Shown here one piece after another: positions 20,118-27,770 of a stretch of DNA of 64,000 nt. The DNA lies in NCBI RefSeq assembly GCF_002221525.1, contig NZ_CP011028.1, positions 1,623,001-1,687,000 of the forward strand. Reading direction: 5' to 3'. The stretch's first letter is position 1. Every line of letters starts with the position of its first letter. Both the position numbers and the translations under genes were made by a program. Source of the DNA: Pseudoalteromonas espejiana DSM 9414 (GTDB lineage: Bacteria > Pseudomonadota > Gammaproteobacteria > Enterobacterales > Alteromonadaceae). A model generated the notes under the pieces. The model had not been told where the DNA came from. It made no database searches and saw nothing but the letters and a program-made list of their open reading frames with translations.

Positions 20118-20579
20118 ATGTTTAAATTTCGTGTGTTCATAACTGCCTTTTTGCTACTTGCTGCACTTTTTAGTGTGCAGAGCAATGCTGCGCAAACAAC
20201 ACAAAATTTAAACCCTGCTGTAAGTTCACACATTTTATTTACAGATGCCGTTGATATAACTAAAACAAAGCATGTCACAGAGTCTGCAGGCGTACCTACG
20301 CATAAAAAAACGCATCAAACAGATTTTTCAGCTCACCAGCCACGCCTTACTGCCAACAACTCATCATTTTTTTTGCACACAGTTCAAAGTGAGCCAGAAT
20401 ACGATGTTGTTTTTGAGTTTTTTGCGCAGCATCTTGTTAGGCAAATATTTTTACGCCCCCAAGCGGTAAACGTTATTCAGCCTTGGTATACGTTTGTGCA
20501 CAATAGTAAAAAATCGCGCTTAAGTGGCTGGAAAGATGCGAACTTACTCTATAGAGCTGTAACTACTTACCACGCTTAA
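20118..20579 (+). CDS. Small exported protein of unknown function
   Basis: I do not recognise this family. From the ATG at 20118 the product is 153 residues with a clear signal peptide (MFKFRVFITAFLLLAALFSVQSNA). The mature part is rich in Thr, His and Ser, with no Cys. The C-terminal third is more hydrophobic and basic (EPEYDVVFEFFAQHLVRQIFLRP, WKDANLLYRAV). An in-frame ATG at 20052 would bury the signal peptide, so it is disfavoured. It lies 109 bases before secD, in the place where yajC would be found in the standard sec cluster, but it has no YajC-like features. Confidence 0.55.
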   Translation: MFKFRVFITAFLLLAALFSVQSNAAQTTQNLNPAVSSHILFTDAVDITKTKHVTESAGVPTHKKTHQTDFSAHQPRLTANNSSFFLHTVQSEPEYDVVFEFFAQHLVRQIFLRPQAVNVIQPWYTFVHNSKKSRLSGWKDANLLYRAVTTYHA

Positions 20580-20637
20580 TTTTCTTATTTAATTTTTATT
20601 AGGTTTTAACGTTTTTCGTTTAAGCCTTGAGATTAAT

Positions 20638-20673
20638 TGTGCTTTAAAAAGCACATTGCCAGTAATTTACTGG
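20638..20673 (+). other. Two adjacent hairpins just upstream of secD
   Basis: TGTGCTTT...AAAGCACA (20638-20655) and CCAGTAA...TTACTGG (20659-20673) stand back to back, 16 bases before the secD ATG. No T-run follows, so they may shape the mRNA leader and control translation of secD. Confidence 0.4.
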
Positions 20674-20688
20674 TGATAAGGAAAAAAC

Positions 20689-22527
20689 ATGTTAAGTGTA
20701 AAAAAAGATCAAAAGTCATTTATGGCTAAATTTAAATTAAGCTATATAGCCATGCTTATTGTACTAATTTTATTAGCTATTAGCGCATTACCCAACTTAT
20801 ACCCTAATAAATCGTGGTTGCATGTAAGTAGCGCGCCACATAGCGAAACGAAGACCGTGCCAAGCACTAAAGCATTAGTTACTTTTTTAAATAGCCAAGG
20901 CTTAGAGGTCGAACAAGGCCTTGATAAGCAATCAACTATAAATATTCTGTTAAACGAGCCAACTAAAAGCGCACAAGCGCAAGCGGCTATAAAGGCGCAG
21001 TATCCAAACACGCAAGTTAAAATTGTAGAGCATGCAACAAGCCCACCATGGCTACAAAATTTTGGTTTATCACCAATAAAGCTGGGTCTTGATTTAAATG
21101 GCGGCGTGTTATTTGTACTCGACGTAGATTTAGATAAAGCCGTTGATGAGCAATTAGTGAGTGCGTATCAACAAGCTAAGTCAATTATAGTTAAGCAAAA
21201 AGCGCACGGTCTTAAAGCGCAGCAAACAGGGCATGGCTTTGAAATTAATGCGCTGCCTAACTCGGTGCAAAAACTTAACCCAGTGATTGATGAGCTTCAA
21301 AGTCGCTTTGCTAATTTAGCGGTTACAACAAGCAATAACGGCAATCTTAAAAACGTCAAATTTAGCTACTCAGAACAAGGGCGCAGCAACTTTGATAAAG
21401 AAGTAATGAGCCAAACGCTTACTACGCTTCGCTCGCGCATTGAAGAATTAGGTATTACCGAAGCCGTAACACAGCGCCAAGGTAAACAGCGTATACGTAT
21501 TGAGCTGCCAGGTGTACAAGATCCAACCGAGGCAAAGCGCATTATAGGCGCCACTGCATCACTTGGGTTTTATCAGTTAAAAGAAATTGGTGGCCAAACA
21601 TTTAATATGCAGTCTGGTGGCACCATAAACCTTGACCCTGTGCCTATTTTTACCGGTGATCACATTAATAATGCAAATATAGGGCGCGACGATTGGGGTA
21701 AGCCACTGGTTCAACTAAGTTTAGATGGGCAAGGCGGCGATGCTATGTCGGCGTTTTCAAAAGCTAATATTGGTAAGCCTATGGCCACGGTTTACTCTGA
21801 GTACTCTCAAAACGCGAAAGGCGAGGTTGTTAAAAAAAGTGAAGTTATTAATGTAGCTAATATTGCGCAGCATTTAAGCTCACGTTTTAGTATTACCAAT
21901 ATGAAAAGCCAGCAAGCAGCGGCCGATTTAGCCCTATTATTACGAGCAGGTTCACTAACCGCGCCTGTAACAATAGTGCATGAGCAAACAATAGGGCCAA
22001 GCCTTGGCAGCGAAAACATTAGTAATGGTTTAGCCGCATTAATGCTTGGTATGGGTATTACACTTGCCTTTATGGCGCTGTGGTATCGCCGCTTAGGGCT
22101 TATTGCAAACGTAGCGCTGTTATTAAATTTAACATCGCTTGTTGGCCTAATGTCTTTATTACCGGGGGTTGTATTAACACTTCCGGGTATTGCTGGGCTT
22201 GTGCTCACTATTGGTATGGCGGTAGATACCAACGTTATTATATTCGAGCGAATTAAAGAAGAGCGCCGTAAAGGGCGTACGCCATACCAAGCAATTCAAG
22301 AAGGGTATAAACAGGCGGCCAAGACAATATTTGATGCTAATATAACCACTATGATCACCGCGCTTATTTTATACGGCATAGGTTACGGGCCAGTTAAAGG
22401 CTTTGCCATAACCTTGGCACTTGGATTAATTACTTCAGTATTTACTGGCGTGTACGTATCAAAAGTACTAAGCCAAACGTTATATTTAAAATTGGCTAAA
22501 AAAGCAGGAATAAATGCACATGCTTAA
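20689..22527 (+). CDS. secD: Protein-export membrane protein SecD
   Basis: The 612-residue protein has one N-terminal membrane helix, a large periplasmic domain and five C-terminal helices. Family signatures are LGLDLNGGVLFVLDVD (D1/P1 start), RSRIEELGITEAVTQRQGKQRIRIELPGVQDP and GMAVDTNVIIFERIKEE. With SecF it uses the proton gradient to pull proteins across the inner membrane at the Sec translocon. The N-terminal 110 residues are divergent from enterobacterial SecD, and neither tgt nor yajC precedes it, so it may be a second SecDF set. An AAGGAAA site precedes the ATG. Confidence 0.92.
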   Translation: MLSVKKDQKSFMAKFKLSYIAMLIVLILLAISALPNLYPNKSWLHVSSAPHSETKTVPSTKALVTFLNSQGLEVEQGLDKQSTINILLNEPTKSAQAQAAIKAQYPNTQVKIVEHATSPPWLQNFGLSPIKLGLDLNGGVLFVLDVDLDKAVDEQLVSAYQQAKSIIVKQKAHGLKAQQTGHGFEINALPNSVQKLNPVIDELQSRFANLAVTTSNNGNLKNVKFSYSEQGRSNFDKEVMSQTLTTLRSRIEELGITEAVTQRQGKQRIRIELPGVQDPTEAKRIIGATASLGFYQLKEIGGQTFNMQSGGTINLDPVPIFTGDHINNANIGRDDWGKPLVQLSLDGQGGDAMSAFSKANIGKPMATVYSEYSQNAKGEVVKKSEVINVANIAQHLSSRFSITNMKSQQAAADLALLLRAGSLTAPVTIVHEQTIGPSLGSENISNGLAALMLGMGITLAFMALWYRRLGLIANVALLLNLTSLVGLMSLLPGVVLTLPGIAGLVLTIGMAVDTNVIIFERIKEERRKGRTPYQAIQEGYKQAAKTIFDANITTMITALILYGIGYGPVKGFAITLALGLITSVFTGVYVSKVLSQTLYLKLAKKAGINAHA

Positions 22528-23452
22528 CACTTTTTTAAAGGGCGAGGCGGGCACTCGTCTGCGTTTTTCAGGCATGCTTTTGAGCGCCATACTTGTGCTG
22601 CTATCGGTATTTACACTTAGTCAAAAAGGGCTTAATTTTGGCCTAGACTTTACCGGTGGCTATCTAACGGAATTTACCACCAGCCAAGGTGTTGAGCTAA
22701 AACAACTTGAGCAATTTATTACTAAAAATCACAATGGCGAGTTTGAGCTAACCGCGCAAGGCAATAGCCACTATCAACTACGCGAAGCGCCTAGCGATTC
22801 AACAGCAAATAGTAATGATTGGCAATCTGCCATTACTCAAAACGCAGATATAAACGCTGAGGTATTATCGTCAGCGTATATTGGCTCACAAGTGGGTGAT
22901 GAATTATTTGAGCAAGGTTGTTTAGCGCTATTTTCAGCTATGGTTGCAGTAATGCTTTATTTAGTGGTGCGGTTTGAATGGCGTTTAGCTGTGGGCTCAG
23001 TGGTTGCGCTAGTACATGATTTACTACTTGTACTGGGGCTATTTTCGCTATTAAATATTGAGTTTAATTTAACCGTACTTGCCAGTTTACTCGCCATAAT
23101 AGGTTACTCACTTAACGACTCTATAATAGTGGGTGATAGAGTACGCGAGCTTTTACGTGTTAAATCTAATAATGCACTTAGCCCTGCAAGTATTATAAAT
23201 AGCGCGATAAAAAGCACCTTAACGCGCACACTTATTACATCGGGCACCACGCTTGCTACGGTTGCCAGCGTTTGGTTACTCGCAGGCGCACCATTACAAG
23301 GCTTTGCTATTGCATTATTTACAGGCATTGTAGTAGGGACGTTTTCATCTATTTGTATTGCAGCCACTTTGCCAGAGCTTTTAGGGTTAAGTGCTAAAAA
23401 CTACGAAGAAAAACTAGATATAAAAACCCAAGCATTAATGGATATGCCATAA
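22514..23452 (+). CDS. secF: Protein-export membrane protein SecF
   Basis: The 312-residue protein overlaps secD by 14 bases. It has the family segments GLNFGLDFTGGYLTEF, ASLLAIIGYSLNDSIIVGDRVRE and SGTTLATVASVWLLAGAPLQGFAIALFTGIVVGTFSS. It forms the second half of the SecDF pump. Confidence 0.92.
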   Translation: MHMLNTFLKGEAGTRLRFSGMLLSAILVLLSVFTLSQKGLNFGLDFTGGYLTEFTTSQGVELKQLEQFITKNHNGEFELTAQGNSHYQLREAPSDSTANSNDWQSAITQNADINAEVLSSAYIGSQVGDELFEQGCLALFSAMVAVMLYLVVRFEWRLAVGSVVALVHDLLLVLGLFSLLNIEFNLTVLASLLAIIGYSLNDSIIVGDRVRELLRVKSNNALSPASIINSAIKSTLTRTLITSGTTLATVASVWLLAGAPLQGFAIALFTGIVVGTFSSICIAATLPELLGLSAKNYEEKLDIKTQALMDMP

Positions 23453-23483
23453 ATTTGGGTTTACATAACTAAGTAAACATAAC

Positions 23484-23511
23484 GGCGCTTAAAATAATGG
23501 TTTTAAGCGCC
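23484..23511 (+). terminator. Probable terminator after secF
   Basis: Perfect 11-bp arms GGCGCTTAAAA and TTTTAAGCGCC with a 6-base loop, followed by TTATAACGTT. The stem is strong but the T-run short. Confidence 0.65.
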
Positions 23512-23566
23512 TTATAACGTTAAAATTAACCGCATAGTTTACAGCATTGGTTATTAGCGCTCCCTC

Positions 23567-24043
23567 ATGAACAAAACCCACGTAATTGAACACCTTAAAT
23601 TTGCACTTGAAGCACGATTAAACAGCGCAAAACAAGCTGCCAAAGCCGCGCACGACGCCGCAACTCACGAAGAAAGCGTAGCAGAAACGCAGTACGATAC
23701 CCTCGGGCTCGAAGCCGCTTATTTAGCACAAGGCCAAGCCGAGCGTGTAAACGAATGCTACAAAAGCATTAAACAATTTGAAGCCATTTTTAAAGAGCCT
23801 ACTCACAATAAAGTGATTATAAGCTCACTCGTTTGTTTGGAAGATGAAAACACCGCACAAAAATGGTTTTATTTAGGCCCAGCCGCAGGCGGCTTAACGG
23901 TTGAAGTAAAAGGGCAAACTATTCAAGTTGTTACACCCGAAGCTCCACTAGGTAAACAACTTTTAGGCAAACAGCTTGATGATGAAGTAAGCCTAATCAT
24001 TGCAGGCAATAACCATGAATATGAAGTGGTAGAAATTTTATAA
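23567..24043 (+). CDS. GreA/GreB-family protein
   Basis: The 158-residue protein has an N-terminal helical region (about 1-75, high Ala, Glu and Lys, coiled-coil-like) and a C-terminal domain, VIISSLVCLED...LGKQLLGKQLDDEVSLIIAG...EYEVVEIL, that matches the FKBP-like C-domain of Gre factors (SPLARALLGKKVGDEV in GreA). Gre factors enter the RNA polymerase secondary channel and rescue backtracked complexes. The acidic pair at the coiled-coil tip that triggers cleavage is not obvious here, so it may be a regulator rather than a true cleavage factor. Confidence 0.68.
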   Translation: MNKTHVIEHLKFALEARLNSAKQAAKAAHDAATHEESVAETQYDTLGLEAAYLAQGQAERVNECYKSIKQFEAIFKEPTHNKVIISSLVCLEDENTAQKWFYLGPAAGGLTVEVKGQTIQVVTPEAPLGKQLLGKQLDDEVSLIIAGNNHEYEVVEIL

Positions 24044-24108
24044 AACATTGGTTTTATATGTAGATCAGATAAGCGAAGCGCCATCCGACAAAGCCATTTG
24101 TCTCATAA

Positions 24109-24268
24109 CATTATTAAAAGTTGCTTTCGTTTAAAAAGCATAGCTAACTTTCATGCATAGCCAATAACATGTTTACATTAAAGTTATTAAGTGGAATTAT
24201 TGAACGATATAATATACGCCGTTTCGGGTGTTATAAACCACTGAAATGGTGTTCAATAAGATGTTATG
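24109..24268. repeat. attC-like element upstream of the MltR gene
   Basis: The left end CATAACATTATT and the right end AATAAGATGTTATG are imperfectly complementary with extra unpaired bases, as in integron attC sites. Inside it is a perfect inverted repeat TTATTGAAC (24197-24205) and GTTCAATAA (24251-24259). The right 40 bases (ACCACTG, AATGGT, TTCAATAAG, TGTTATG) match an element at 34.62-34.68 kb almost base for base. The alternative is a dispersed MITE-like repeat. No integron integrase is in the window. Confidence 0.45.
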
Positions 24269-24282
24269 TGAAAAGAGGACTT

Positions 24283-24918
24283 ATGAAGCTGTCAGAAAAA
24301 GATTTTGAGGATTTTACTGAGGTGTTGCTCAAGAACACTGCCGAACTTTGTCCTCCTGAAGAACAAGAGATTGTTAAGAAAATTACATCTTTTAGGCAAG
24401 TTCTAATAGAAGAGTCAGACCGTGGTTGTGCTTTAATGGCTGTCGCATTTATCGACGAACTTCTAATAGATCTGCTTAAGGCGTACTTTATCGAGAATGA
24501 GGCCTTAATTGGGCGAATGCTTAGTTCCAGCGGTAGTCTAGGTAGTTTTTCGTCTCGAATAGATATGGCATATGCGTTAGGACTAATGTCAAAGAATGTA
24601 GTTCATGACTTAAATATTCTTCGCAAGATTAGAAATGACTTTGCTCACGTATCTAAACCTCTAACTTTTGAAGAGGACGGCTTAAGGTCTCGATGTTTTG
24701 CATTAGCAGTTATGCCTTTTCCTGCAGGTTTAAAAGCCCGGTCTAGGTTTTGCCGTTCAATGGTTATTGCTGCCAATGAAATTGAGTTCGCTCGTCTAGA
24801 TTTAACAAAATGTCAGGTTCGAGCTAACTATAATGGTGAAAAAACGGCAACATCTTTAAATGAGTTAAAGAAATTTGTCGAAGATCGCTTTAGTGTAGAC
24901 CTTTCAAACAGCATTTAA
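24283..24918 (+). CDS. MltR-like (mannitol repressor family) protein
   Basis: From the ATG at 24283, which has a GAGGA site 5 bases upstream, the product is 211 residues. The central part ESDRGCALMAVAFIDELLIDLLKAYF, then LGSFSSRIDMAYALGLMS and ILRKIRNDFAHV, is typical of MltR-like proteins. E. coli MltR controls the mannitol operon indirectly, but most relatives are solitary genes of unknown role and many lie in mobile regions. No mannitol genes are nearby. It lies between two attC-like elements with little extra DNA, as a gene cassette would. Confidence 0.72.
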   Translation: MKLSEKDFEDFTEVLLKNTAELCPPEEQEIVKKITSFRQVLIEESDRGCALMAVAFIDELLIDLLKAYFIENEALIGRMLSSSGSLGSFSSRIDMAYALGLMSKNVVHDLNILRKIRNDFAHVSKPLTFEEDGLRSRCFALAVMPFPAGLKARSRFCRSMVIAANEIEFARLDLTKCQVRANYNGEKTATSLNELKKFVEDRFSVDLSNSI

Positions 24919-24923
24919 TTTTC

Positions 24924-25020
24924 ACATAACAAAGCATTTAAGAGTGATTCGCAACGCTCGGCATTTTTGCTTCGCTCAAGTTTAGCCGAGAGCTGCTAAC
25001 ACCTTAACACGGCGTTAGCT
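24924..25020. repeat. Integron attC site, VCR-like
   Basis: ACATAACAAAG starts 6 bases after the MltR stop codon and CACCTTAACACGGCGTTAGC ends the element. The outer TTAAGAGTG pairs with CACCTTAA leaving one base extra-helical, and the inner CTCGGC pairs with GCCGAG; this bulged stem is the hallmark of attC folding. The opening TAACAAAGCATTTAAGAG is the form seen in Vibrio super-integron repeats. The ends (TAAC / GTTAGC) fit the 1R/2R core sites. This is the best evidence that the MltR gene arrived as a cassette. Confidence 0.68.
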
Positions 25021-25263
25021 ATACTGGCGCTTCAACAAGGCAAATACTGGTTGGCTCCTATGCTGCGCTTCGGATTATAGCTAACCAGTGTAGTAAATAA
25101 ACAAGACACCAATCCTAAATTTGCACTTAACATAATTAACTAGACACCCACCTAAACTTTGAAATTAAGATGGATGTCAGTCCAAATAAATAGTTTGGTC
25201 GGACCAATTTTCGCTACGCTATAAATGCCCGCTGAGCTGGGCAATAGTAAACAAGGAAGTCCT
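25021..25263. other. Gap between attC-like site and lipoprotein gene, with a hairpin
   Basis: Arms ACTGGTTGGCT (25046-25056) and AGCTAACCAGT (25079-25089) pair with one G-T wobble around a 22-base loop. I see no gene here. The rest, AT-rich, may hold the promoter of the following small gene. Confidence 0.4.
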
Positions 25264-25665
25264 TTGATTCATAGATTTTTATCAATATTCGCAGTACTCT
25301 TTTTATTATCAGCTTGCACTACAGGAAAGCTTTATTACACGAAGGCTTCTGGCGAACGTGTTTTAGGGTGTGATGTGGAGTTTGTTGGTATACCAAGTGT
25401 GGATAAGTTTGCGGTTGAGTATGCACTTAGCCTTTGCGCGAAAAGCTCTGTGAAAAAAGGGTATTCCATAGATAAAGAAAAGGAATACCTACTTACCCTA
25501 GAGCTTCAAATTCCAGAGTCACAATGTGGTGAATCATGGAACCATAAGTCAGTAAAAGAACATTATAGAGCTGGCAAATTGTCAAAGAAGGAATATGGCT
25601 ATATTGTTGCTCACATAGACTTGGGTTTAGCGGTTGTTAACGAATGCTCACCAATAACTAAATAA
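25264..25665 (+). CDS. Small putative lipoprotein of unknown function
   Basis: Start taken at TTG 25264 because AGGAAG lies 4-5 bases upstream and the signal sequence then begins directly (IHRFLSIFAVLFLLSAC). An in-frame ATG at 25225 would put 13 polar residues in front. The lipobox LLSAC gives a mature protein of about 115 residues with four further Cys (GCDVEF, SLCAKS, SQCGES, NECSP), suggesting disulfides. No family recognised. It follows a VCR-like attC, so it may be a second cassette gene, though I see no clear attC after it. Confidence 0.6.
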   Translation: MIHRFLSIFAVLFLLSACTTGKLYYTKASGERVLGCDVEFVGIPSVDKFAVEYALSLCAKSSVKKGYSIDKEKEYLLTLELQIPESQCGESWNHKSVKEHYRAGKLSKKEYGYIVAHIDLGLAVVNECSPITK

Positions 25666-25727
25666 AATCAATTATTTAGATCGTTTTGGCGAGACATGCA
25701 GGATGGCTTCGCCCTTTATTCGACCAA

Positions 25728-26066
25728 CTAGTTAGCTTTTTTCACAAACTTTGCTGTTACCATCATTTCACCAATGCCATCTACTTTGCAATCTAGCTCG
25801 TGATCTTTTTTATCAAGCACACGCCTTACGACCGCTTTGGTGCCAATTTTAATGACTTGTGAGCTGCCTTTTATTTTTAAATCTTTGGCTACGGTTACTT
25901 TATCGCCATCATTAAGTTGGGTGCCGTTGGCATCTTTAACTAAAATTGCGTCTTCATCGTTTGTGCTATTTGGGTTCCATTCATAGGCGCATTCTGGGCA
26001 AATAAGCATTTGTTGGTCTTCGTAAACATATTCTGATTGGCACTGTGGGCAGGCAGGATGTGACAT
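25728..26066 (-). CDS. yjdM: YjdM/PhnA-family zinc-ribbon protein
   Basis: The 112-residue protein opens with a zinc ribbon (CPQC near residue 6, CPECAYEW near 24) and has the family segment VKDANGTQLNDGDKVTVAKDLKIKGSSQVIKIGTKAVVRR. It was once named PhnA after alkylphosphonate use, but a role there is not supported and the function is unknown. It stands alone, convergent with the cassette-like patch. Confidence 0.88.
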   Translation of the reverse strand: MSHPACPQCQSEYVYEDQQMLICPECAYEWNPNSTNDEDAILVKDANGTQLNDGDKVTVAKDLKIKGSSQVIKIGTKAVVRRVLDKKDHELDCKVDGIGEMMVTAKFVKKAN

Positions 26067-26252
26067 TTATAACGCTCATAAAATAGTAATTTTGGGTATT
26101 TTAATCTGCATTAATAGGAAAATATAGTTAATCAATATTTTTTATCTTCACGCTAAAAATATCTCGTTTGTGTGGTTTTTAAAAAGGGCATATAAAGCAG
26201 ATGTCGCTTAAGCAATTTAAGCGCTAACACTTACAGTAGGTATTTGTTAAAG

Positions 26253-26302
26253 CACCCATCGTATTAAGTGATACGCGCAATGCCCACTTAGTACGCTGGG
26301 TG
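26253..26302 (+). other. Long hairpin upstream of the rimK-like gene
   Basis: CACCCA plus CGTATTAAGTG on the left pair with CACTTAGTACG plus TGGGTG on the right, about 17 pairs with one mismatch and one T-G wobble and a 14-base loop. TTTCTATTTAT follows. It could terminate an unseen short transcript, be an sRNA terminator, or be a leader structure. The rest of the 305-base gap (26067-26371) shows no gene. Confidence 0.45.
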
Positions 26303-26371
26303 TTTCTATTTATAGTGCTGAGTATTTTATTAGGCATGCTTTTTATATTTCTGACTTAACTAGGAAAAGTC

Positions 26372-27766
26372 GTGTTTAAAACCTTAATAGTGGTTGATAA
26401 CAACGAGCAAACACTTGCTCAATCGTTCGAAAATGTAATTACGTTTAATAGTTACTTACGTGATTACCCAAAACATAATGAACCTAAAACCCGCATTATT
26501 AATTTATGCGACTCAAGCCAATACTTGAGTAAGGGTTACTATTGCTCATTGCTTGCAGAGGCCCGTAAACACCAAGTTTTGCCAAGTGTAAAAACAATAA
26601 ACGCGCTTCGAAGTGGCCAAGCTCCTATGTTAAATGTGGGGCAAATTGATGGTGAAATTTACTTTGGTAATGCGCTAAACGAATTACAAAGTAAAGCGGC
26701 TAAATCGGTATTTAAACAATACCCAGCGCCTATTTTATTTGTAGATGAGCAAGGTTTGTTACAGCAAGGTTCGCTTAGCTCTTTAAACGATGAGCAATAT
26801 AGCAATTTTGTAGAAAAACTAAATACGTTTACCCAAACACAGTGGCGCATTGGAAATGTGCAGCGCCGTTTTAGATGGGATATGGCAATACTGGTTGATC
26901 ATAACGAAAAAGTACCACCGAGTGATAAAGACGCCATTGCCCGATTTATAAAAGCCGCCGCTAAGCACGGCATTAATGCACAAGCATTAAGCTTTGATGA
27001 AATAGACAACATTGCCCAGTTTGATGCGTTATTTATTCGCCAAACTACAGCGATTGACCATCCAACGTACCGCCTTGCAAGCAAAGCGCAAGGCCTAGGT
27101 TTAGTGGTAATAGATGATGCCGAGTCTATTTTACGTTGTTGTAATAAAGTGTATTTACACGATGCGTTTAATTATCAAAAAGTGCCCAGTTTAAAAACGG
27201 TGGTAGTGGCTGATCAATCAGCGCAAACGCTTGAGCAATTAGAAGAGGCGTTTACCTATCCGCTGGTTTTAAAAATGCCAGAAGGGTCGTTCTCTAAAGG
27301 GGTATTTAAAGTTGCAAACCGCAGTGAGCTTGAAGCTAAATTAACCGAGCTGTTTGAATATAGCGCATTGGTACTTGCACAAGAATACATGTACACAGAA
27401 TATGATTGGCGAGTAGGTGTATTAAATGGCCGCGCTATATATGCGTGTCGCTACTTAATGGCACGCAACCATTGGCAAATTTATAATCACGACGCTAAAC
27501 GGTTTTTCTCGGGTGGTTTTGAAACGCTACCTACCTTTGAGTTACCAAAAGCCGTACTAGATGCCGCTTTAAAAGCGTGCAAAACAGTGGGTAAAGGGTT
27601 ATATGGCGTAGATGTTAAAGAGCATCAAGGCAAAGCATACGTGCTTGAAGTTAACGACAATCCAAGTATTGATCACAAAGTTGAAGACGGCTATTTAGGC
27701 GACGAGCTATACATGATTATTATGGACGAATTTAAACAACGTTTAGAAGCGCGAGGCCGTGGGTAA
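26372..27766 (+). CDS. RimK-like ATP-grasp ligase with RLAN-type N-terminal domain
   Basis: The 464-residue protein starts at GTG behind AGGAAAAG. The N-terminal 180 residues (NNEQTLAQSFENVITFNSYLRDYP, YLSKGYYCSLLAEARKH) resemble the RLAN domain found in front of RimK-like enzymes. The ATP-grasp part has KMPEGSFSKGVFKV (ATP loop), EYMYTEYDWRVGVLNG, and the metal-binding GKGLYGVDVKEHQGKAYVLEVNDNPSIDHK. Such ligases join an amino acid to a carboxylate through an acyl-phosphate. It is followed at once by a GNAT-peptidase fusion, a pairing that recurs in gammaproteobacteria. Substrate unknown. Confidence 0.87.
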   Translation: MFKTLIVVDNNEQTLAQSFENVITFNSYLRDYPKHNEPKTRIINLCDSSQYLSKGYYCSLLAEARKHQVLPSVKTINALRSGQAPMLNVGQIDGEIYFGNALNELQSKAAKSVFKQYPAPILFVDEQGLLQQGSLSSLNDEQYSNFVEKLNTFTQTQWRIGNVQRRFRWDMAILVDHNEKVPPSDKDAIARFIKAAAKHGINAQALSFDEIDNIAQFDALFIRQTTAIDHPTYRLASKAQGLGLVVIDDAESILRCCNKVYLHDAFNYQKVPSLKTVVVADQSAQTLEQLEEAFTYPLVLKMPEGSFSKGVFKVANRSELEAKLTELFEYSALVLAQEYMYTEYDWRVGVLNGRAIYACRYLMARNHWQIYNHDAKRFFSGGFETLPTFELPKAVLDAALKACKTVGKGLYGVDVKEHQGKAYVLEVNDNPSIDHKVEDGYLGDELYMIIMDEFKQRLEARGRG

Positions 27767-27770
27767 TAAC

